This document shows, in pieces, positions 4,730 to 7,463 of a DNA stretch of 7,463 bases. The DNA is taken from the NCBI GenBank assembly GCA_964368875.1, contig CAYJDG010000065.1, positions 1 through 7,463 on the forward strand, written 5' to 3'. The stretch comes from CAYJDG01 sp964368875 (lineage in GTDB: Bacteria > Pseudomonadota > Alphaproteobacteria > Micavibrionales > Micavibrionaceae). Each line of letters opens with the position of its first letter. The first letter of the stretch is position 1. Position numbers and translations under genes: made by a program. The notes under the pieces are model-generated. The model was not told where the DNA came from and did no database searches. It saw only the letters and a list, made by a program, of their open reading frames with translations.

Positions 4730-5905
4730 ATGAGTCAGCATACCAACCGCTTTACAGATGAGCGGATCAGAGACGTTATTAATTTTTTTCTCGATTGCAA
4801 TCACGGCGGGGCATCCCCGGAATGCCTCGATGAAATGCTCGGAGTTGCGCTCCGGCTCCCGCTTAAGCCCTATGACATGGCGATCGTGCTTGAGCATGCC
4901 GTAAACGGGGCGATGCGCCAGGATGCCTTCGGTCATGTTGAAACTGCGCGCGCGATTATCGAGAAGCACTTGCCACTCTGGCTTGAAAAATCAACCGGTG
5001 CGCCGAATGCTCCGCCTCATTTTTTTCCACGAACCCTGAATGCCATGGCGGCCTTGCGCAACGGCCCCAGCGAAGAATTCCTGAACTACGCCGAAAAAGC
5101 AGGCATCTTTCATATCCGTAAGTTTCTGCCATTCGATTTAACGCAGATGTATTCTTCGCTCGCCCATTTAGCGATCAAATTTGACGCGCCGTTCATGGAC
5201 GCACTTGGGCAGCGTGCACGCGTTCTTGCCCATCATATGAGCGGCGACGACCTGTACCATTTGTTGCACAATATCGCGACCATCGATGCCGTCGCAACGG
5301 CCATGGACCCGAAAAGCAAACTGACGATGCTTGACCTGTTCGCCGATCTGACTCAGGACAAGATCGTGCTTACAAAGCTATCGCTTGCCGCTACATCCTC
5401 GCACATGGGCGTTCTGCGTGATGCCTATGTCTGGTTCACCAACCAAGATCCAAAATGCGGCATGCGTGAAACGGAGCGGGGCAGTCCACTCGAAGGCGCG
5501 GCGCGGCGCCAGTTTGAAGCTGCAGGGTGTTCGATCCTGACCAAATCCAGAATTGCCGCGCGCGGACACAAAGTAGATATTGCGTTGGTCTATCGCGGTG
5601 CTGCCGCCTCGGTTGAGTGCGATGGGGAAGACTATCATTTCAACCGCTGGCCGAACGGCATTATCCGGCTTGATGGGGCGTCAGTGTATCAAACCTTGCT
5701 GAATGTCCGCGACGTGCCGCGCGAAAGATTTATTCGCCTGCCGGAAAATTTCGTCAATGCCCATGAAGGGCATCAGGAAGGTTGGGACCGGCTTGCGCAG
5801 CAAATTCACGATGTTCCGCCGGGCGGTTACATCGTCACCAACGAAGGCGAACTAACGCGCGACCTGCTGATTGCCTTGCCGCGCGTTCAGGTTAACCCGC
5901 CATAA
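4730..5905 (+). CDS. helical-repeat protein with C-terminal RAP-like domain, putative RNA-binding
   Basis: A 391-residue soluble protein with no signal peptide or membrane helix. The N-terminal two thirds are all alpha-helical. Similar segments recur about every 34-38 residues: TLNAMAALRNG (102-112), LTQMYSSLAHLAI (137-149) and DLYHLLHNIATID (174-186), possibly with LTMLDLFADL (198-207). This spacing and pattern resemble OPR/HPR-type repeats. The C-terminal part (about 252-345) begins SPLEGAARRQFEAAG and has the strand pattern KVDIALVYRG (281-290), VECDGEDYHF (295-304) and LDGASVYQTLL (314-324). This matches RAP domains (D...E-x-DG-x-xHF, then LDG/LG and L), which share the PD-(D/E)XK nuclease-like fold. 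D283, E296, D298 and H303 are the residues to note. Helical repeats plus RAP are known from organellar RNA-processing proteins and from scattered bacteria. A DUF559-type nuclease is the alternative. The start at 4730 follows an in-frame TGA and has a weak ribosome binding site. The 3' end overlaps convergent purL by 14 bp. Confidence 0.85.
   Translation: MSQHTNRFTDERIRDVINFFLDCNHGGASPECLDEMLGVALRLPLKPYDMAIVLEHAVNGAMRQDAFGHVETARAIIEKHLPLWLEKSTGAPNAPPHFFPRTLNAMAALRNGPSEEFLNYAEKAGIFHIRKFLPFDLTQMYSSLAHLAIKFDAPFMDALGQRARVLAHHMSGDDLYHLLHNIATIDAVATAMDPKSKLTMLDLFADLTQDKIVLTKLSLAATSSHMGVLRDAYVWFTNQDPKCGMRETERGSPLEGAARRQFEAAGCSILTKSRIAARGHKVDIALVYRGAAASVECDGEDYHFNRWPNGIIRLDGASVYQTLLNVRDVPRERFIRLPENFVNAHEGHQEGWDRLAQQIHDVPPGGYIVTNEGELTRDLLIALPRVQVNPP
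5854..5887. repeat. 8-bp GC-rich inverted repeat at the purL / RAP-like gene junction
   Basis: AACGCGCG (5854-5861) and CGCGCGTT (5880-5887) are perfect 8-bp arms around an 18-nt loop. They lie inside the last codons of the RAP-like gene and just past the purL stop codon on the other strand. In purL mRNA this would be a stable 3' hairpin, but no T run follows it, so it is not a standard intrinsic terminator. Confidence 0.35.
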
Positions 5906-7463
5906 ACTCCGGCAGCCATGATTCATTTACTCTCACCAGTTCGGCGACGCTTATGGACGCACCGCCCGCGAGTTCGAGTGCCGTGCCACCAGTGGCGCCG
6001 ATTTTTGTCACGGCGATACCAGAGGCTTGAGCAAGAGATGTGACTTTGTCGGCGTGGCTGGTGGTGACGACATAGCGGCCCTGATCTTCGCCGAACCAGA
6101 AAGCGGCAGCGTTATCGGGCGTGGTTGAAAGTTTCGCACCAAGTGCTCCCGCCATCGCCATTTCAGCAACACAGACAAGCAGACCGCCATCACTCACATC
6201 ATGGCAAGCCGTGATCAGTTCCTGATCGATAAGCGAGCGGACCAGATCACCTGTCGCGCGTTCTGCAGCGAGATCGACTGGCGGAGCGCCGCCGCTTTCT
6301 TTGCCGTGCAGTTCGCGCAGATAAAGCGATTGACCCAGATGGCCGAGGGTTTCGCCAAGCACGAGCACAGTATCGCCAGCCCGGACGAAGCCAAGGCCGA
6401 CGGCTTTGCTGTAGTCCTTGATGATGCCGACACCGCCAATGGTTGGTGTGGGCAGAATGCCTTTGCCGCTGGTCTCATTATACAGCGAGACGTTACCGGA
6501 GACGACCGGATAGTCGAGCGCACGCGACGCATCACCCAAACCTTCGAGACAACCAACCAGCTGGCCCATGATTTCAGGGCGCTCGGGATTACCGAAGTTG
6601 AGATTGTTGGTGATCGCAAGGGGCGTGGCACCGACAGCGGTGATATTGCGCCAGCTTTCCGCCACGGCTTGCTTGCCGCCTTCATACGGATCGGCGTAGC
6701 AGTAGCGGGGCGTGACATCGGACGAGACGGCGAGGGCTTTTTGTTTACCTTCGATGCGCACGAGAGCGGCATCACCCGCACGCAGCGCCTGATTGTCCTG
6801 AATGCCGGGGGAGAAAATCGTTTCGCCGCCAACGAGGGAATCATACTGCTCCCAGATCCAGCGTTTGGACGCGAGGTCAGGGCAGGCCAGCAGTTTACCG
6901 AGAGCCGCAAGCGCATCACCGCTCGGCAGCGGATAGGCGGCATCATCGAGCGGTGTCTGTTTCGGGGTTGGAACCGACGGGCGGTCATAGAGGGGTGACT
7001 GGTCAACCAGCGGCGGGACGGGAATATCGCACCAGAGTTGATCGTACATATAGAGTTTGAGGTGTTTATCGTTGGTGGTGCGGCCAATGACGGCGAAATC
7101 GAGATCCCATTTCTCGAAAATTTCGCGGGCCATTTCTTCTTTGCCCGGTTTCAGAATCATCAGCATGCGTTCCTGCGATTCCGAGAGCATGATTTCGTAT
7201 GGAACCATACCGGGTTCGCGCTGCGGGACATCATCCAGCGTGAGGATCACGCCGATATCGCCCTTCGAGGCGATTTCAACGGAGGAGGACGTGAGGCCAG
7301 CGGCACCCATATCCTGAATCGAGATGATCGCATCCTGCTGCATCAACTCCAGACAGGCTTCGATGAGAAGTTTTTCGGTGAACGGGTCGCCAACCTGCAC
7401 GGTCGGGCGTTCGGCTTCGACGCCGTCTTCGAATTCCTTCGAGGACATGGTCGCGCCGTGAAT
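5892..7463 (-). CDS. purL: phosphoribosylformylglycinamidine synthase subunit PurL (C-terminal part, runs off the right edge)
   Basis: PurL catalyses the ATP-dependent conversion of FGAR to FGAM in de novo purine synthesis, together with PurS and PurQ in the multi-subunit form. The window holds the last 523 codons of a protein usually about 730-740 aa long. The Met at 7448 is internal: the minus-strand codons before it read IHGAT, part of the conserved GGRDG-IHGATM region, and the frame continues past the edge. Counted from that Met, motifs are ISIQDMGAAGLTSSSVE (42-58), ITNNLNFGNPERPE (279-292), VVSGNVSLYNETSGKG (315-330) and CHDVSDGGL (415-423), all nucleotide- or substrate-binding parts of the paired AIRS-like domains. 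Its stop lies within the end of the convergent RAP-like gene, a 14-bp overlap. Nothing indicates decay. Confidence 0.96.
   Translation of the reverse strand: MHGATMSSKEFEDGVEAERPTVQVGDPFTEKLLIEACLELMQQDAIISIQDMGAAGLTSSSVEIASKGDIGVILTLDDVPQREPGMVPYEIMLSESQERMLMILKPGKEEMAREIFEKWDLDFAVIGRTTNDKHLKLYMYDQLWCDIPVPPLVDQSPLYDRPSVPTPKQTPLDDAAYPLPSGDALAALGKLLACPDLASKRWIWEQYDSLVGGETIFSPGIQDNQALRAGDAALVRIEGKQKALAVSSDVTPRYCYADPYEGGKQAVAESWRNITAVGATPLAITNNLNFGNPERPEIMGQLVGCLEGLGDASRALDYPVVSGNVSLYNETSGKGILPTPTIGGVGIIKDYSKAVGLGFVRAGDTVLVLGETLGHLGQSLYLRELHGKESGGAPPVDLAAERATGDLVRSLIDQELITACHDVSDGGLLVCVAEMAMAGALGAKLSTTPDNAAAFWFGEDQGRYVVTTSHADKVTSLAQASGIAVTKIGATGGTALELAGGASISVAELVRVNESWLPEFMAG

Noticed and set aside
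4580..4969. 129-codon open frame on the minus strand across the divergent control region
   Set aside because: It covers the noncoding region and the antisense of the RAP-like N-terminus, with no recognisable protein features. Promoter and palindrome signals explain the region better.
6201..7087. Long open frames on the plus strand (6201-6998) and in another minus frame (6215-7087) inside purL
   Set aside because: Both are shadows of the conserved purL frame. The minus-strand one is Ser/Arg/Pro-rich and typical of a shifted frame.
7446..7463. Met codon at 7448 as the start of purL
   Set aside because: The preceding codons continue the conserved IHGATM region to the edge of the window, so the gene is cut by the window, not truncated in the genome.
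1..7463. CRISPR array, tRNA or rRNA genes, insertion sequence, prophage or integron parts
   Set aside because: Nothing seen: no spaced direct repeats, no cloverleaf or rRNA motifs, and no transposase- or integrase-like protein in any frame.

Overview
The window looks like a stretch of alphaproteobacterial chromosome with moderate GC. The evidence is a mrdA-rodA pair of the kind that follows mreBCD, and the trio purL, bolA-like and CGFS glutaredoxin on one strand, an order I know from alphaproteobacteria. The genus cannot be fixed from the sequence. There are no RNA genes, insertion sequences, integrase genes or CRISPR arrays.

Layout. (1) Positions 1-3065, + strand: the cell-elongation genes mrdA (penicillin-binding protein 2) and rodA (SEDS glycosyltransferase), joined by a one-base TAATG overlap. 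A possible tail of mreD lies at the left edge. A short GC hairpin with a T run overlaps the rodA stop codon. (2) Positions 3066-3935, + strand: a good sigma-70-type promoter and ribosome binding site drive two small genes of unknown function (121 and 135 aa), 14 bp apart. (3) Positions 3932-4541, - strand: a bolA-grxD iron-sulfur/iron-homeostasis operon, whose last stop codon overlaps that of the preceding + strand gene. (4) Positions 4542-4729: a 188-bp divergent control region unusually rich in inverted repeats, including a perfect 17-bp palindrome beside a probable -35 box. (5) Positions 4730-5905, + strand: a 391-aa protein with alpha-helical repeats followed by a RAP-like (PD-(D/E)XK-fold) C-terminal domain. 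This architecture is best known from organellar RNA-binding proteins. (6) Positions 5892-7463, - strand: the C-terminal 523 residues of PurL (purine biosynthesis), whose N-terminal part lies beyond the right edge. It overlaps the RAP-like gene tail to tail by 14 bp.

How it fits together. MrdA and RodA form the transpeptidase/glycosyltransferase core of the elongasome. BolA and GrxD form a [2Fe-2S]-bridged heterocomplex. PurL belongs to de novo purine synthesis and is a regular chromosomal neighbour of bolA rather than a functional partner. The most interesting element is the RAP-like gene. It sits on the opposite strand between purL and bolA, appears to have its own promoter, and is flanked by operator-like palindromes. 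The second unknown is the small two-gene unit between rodA and grxD.
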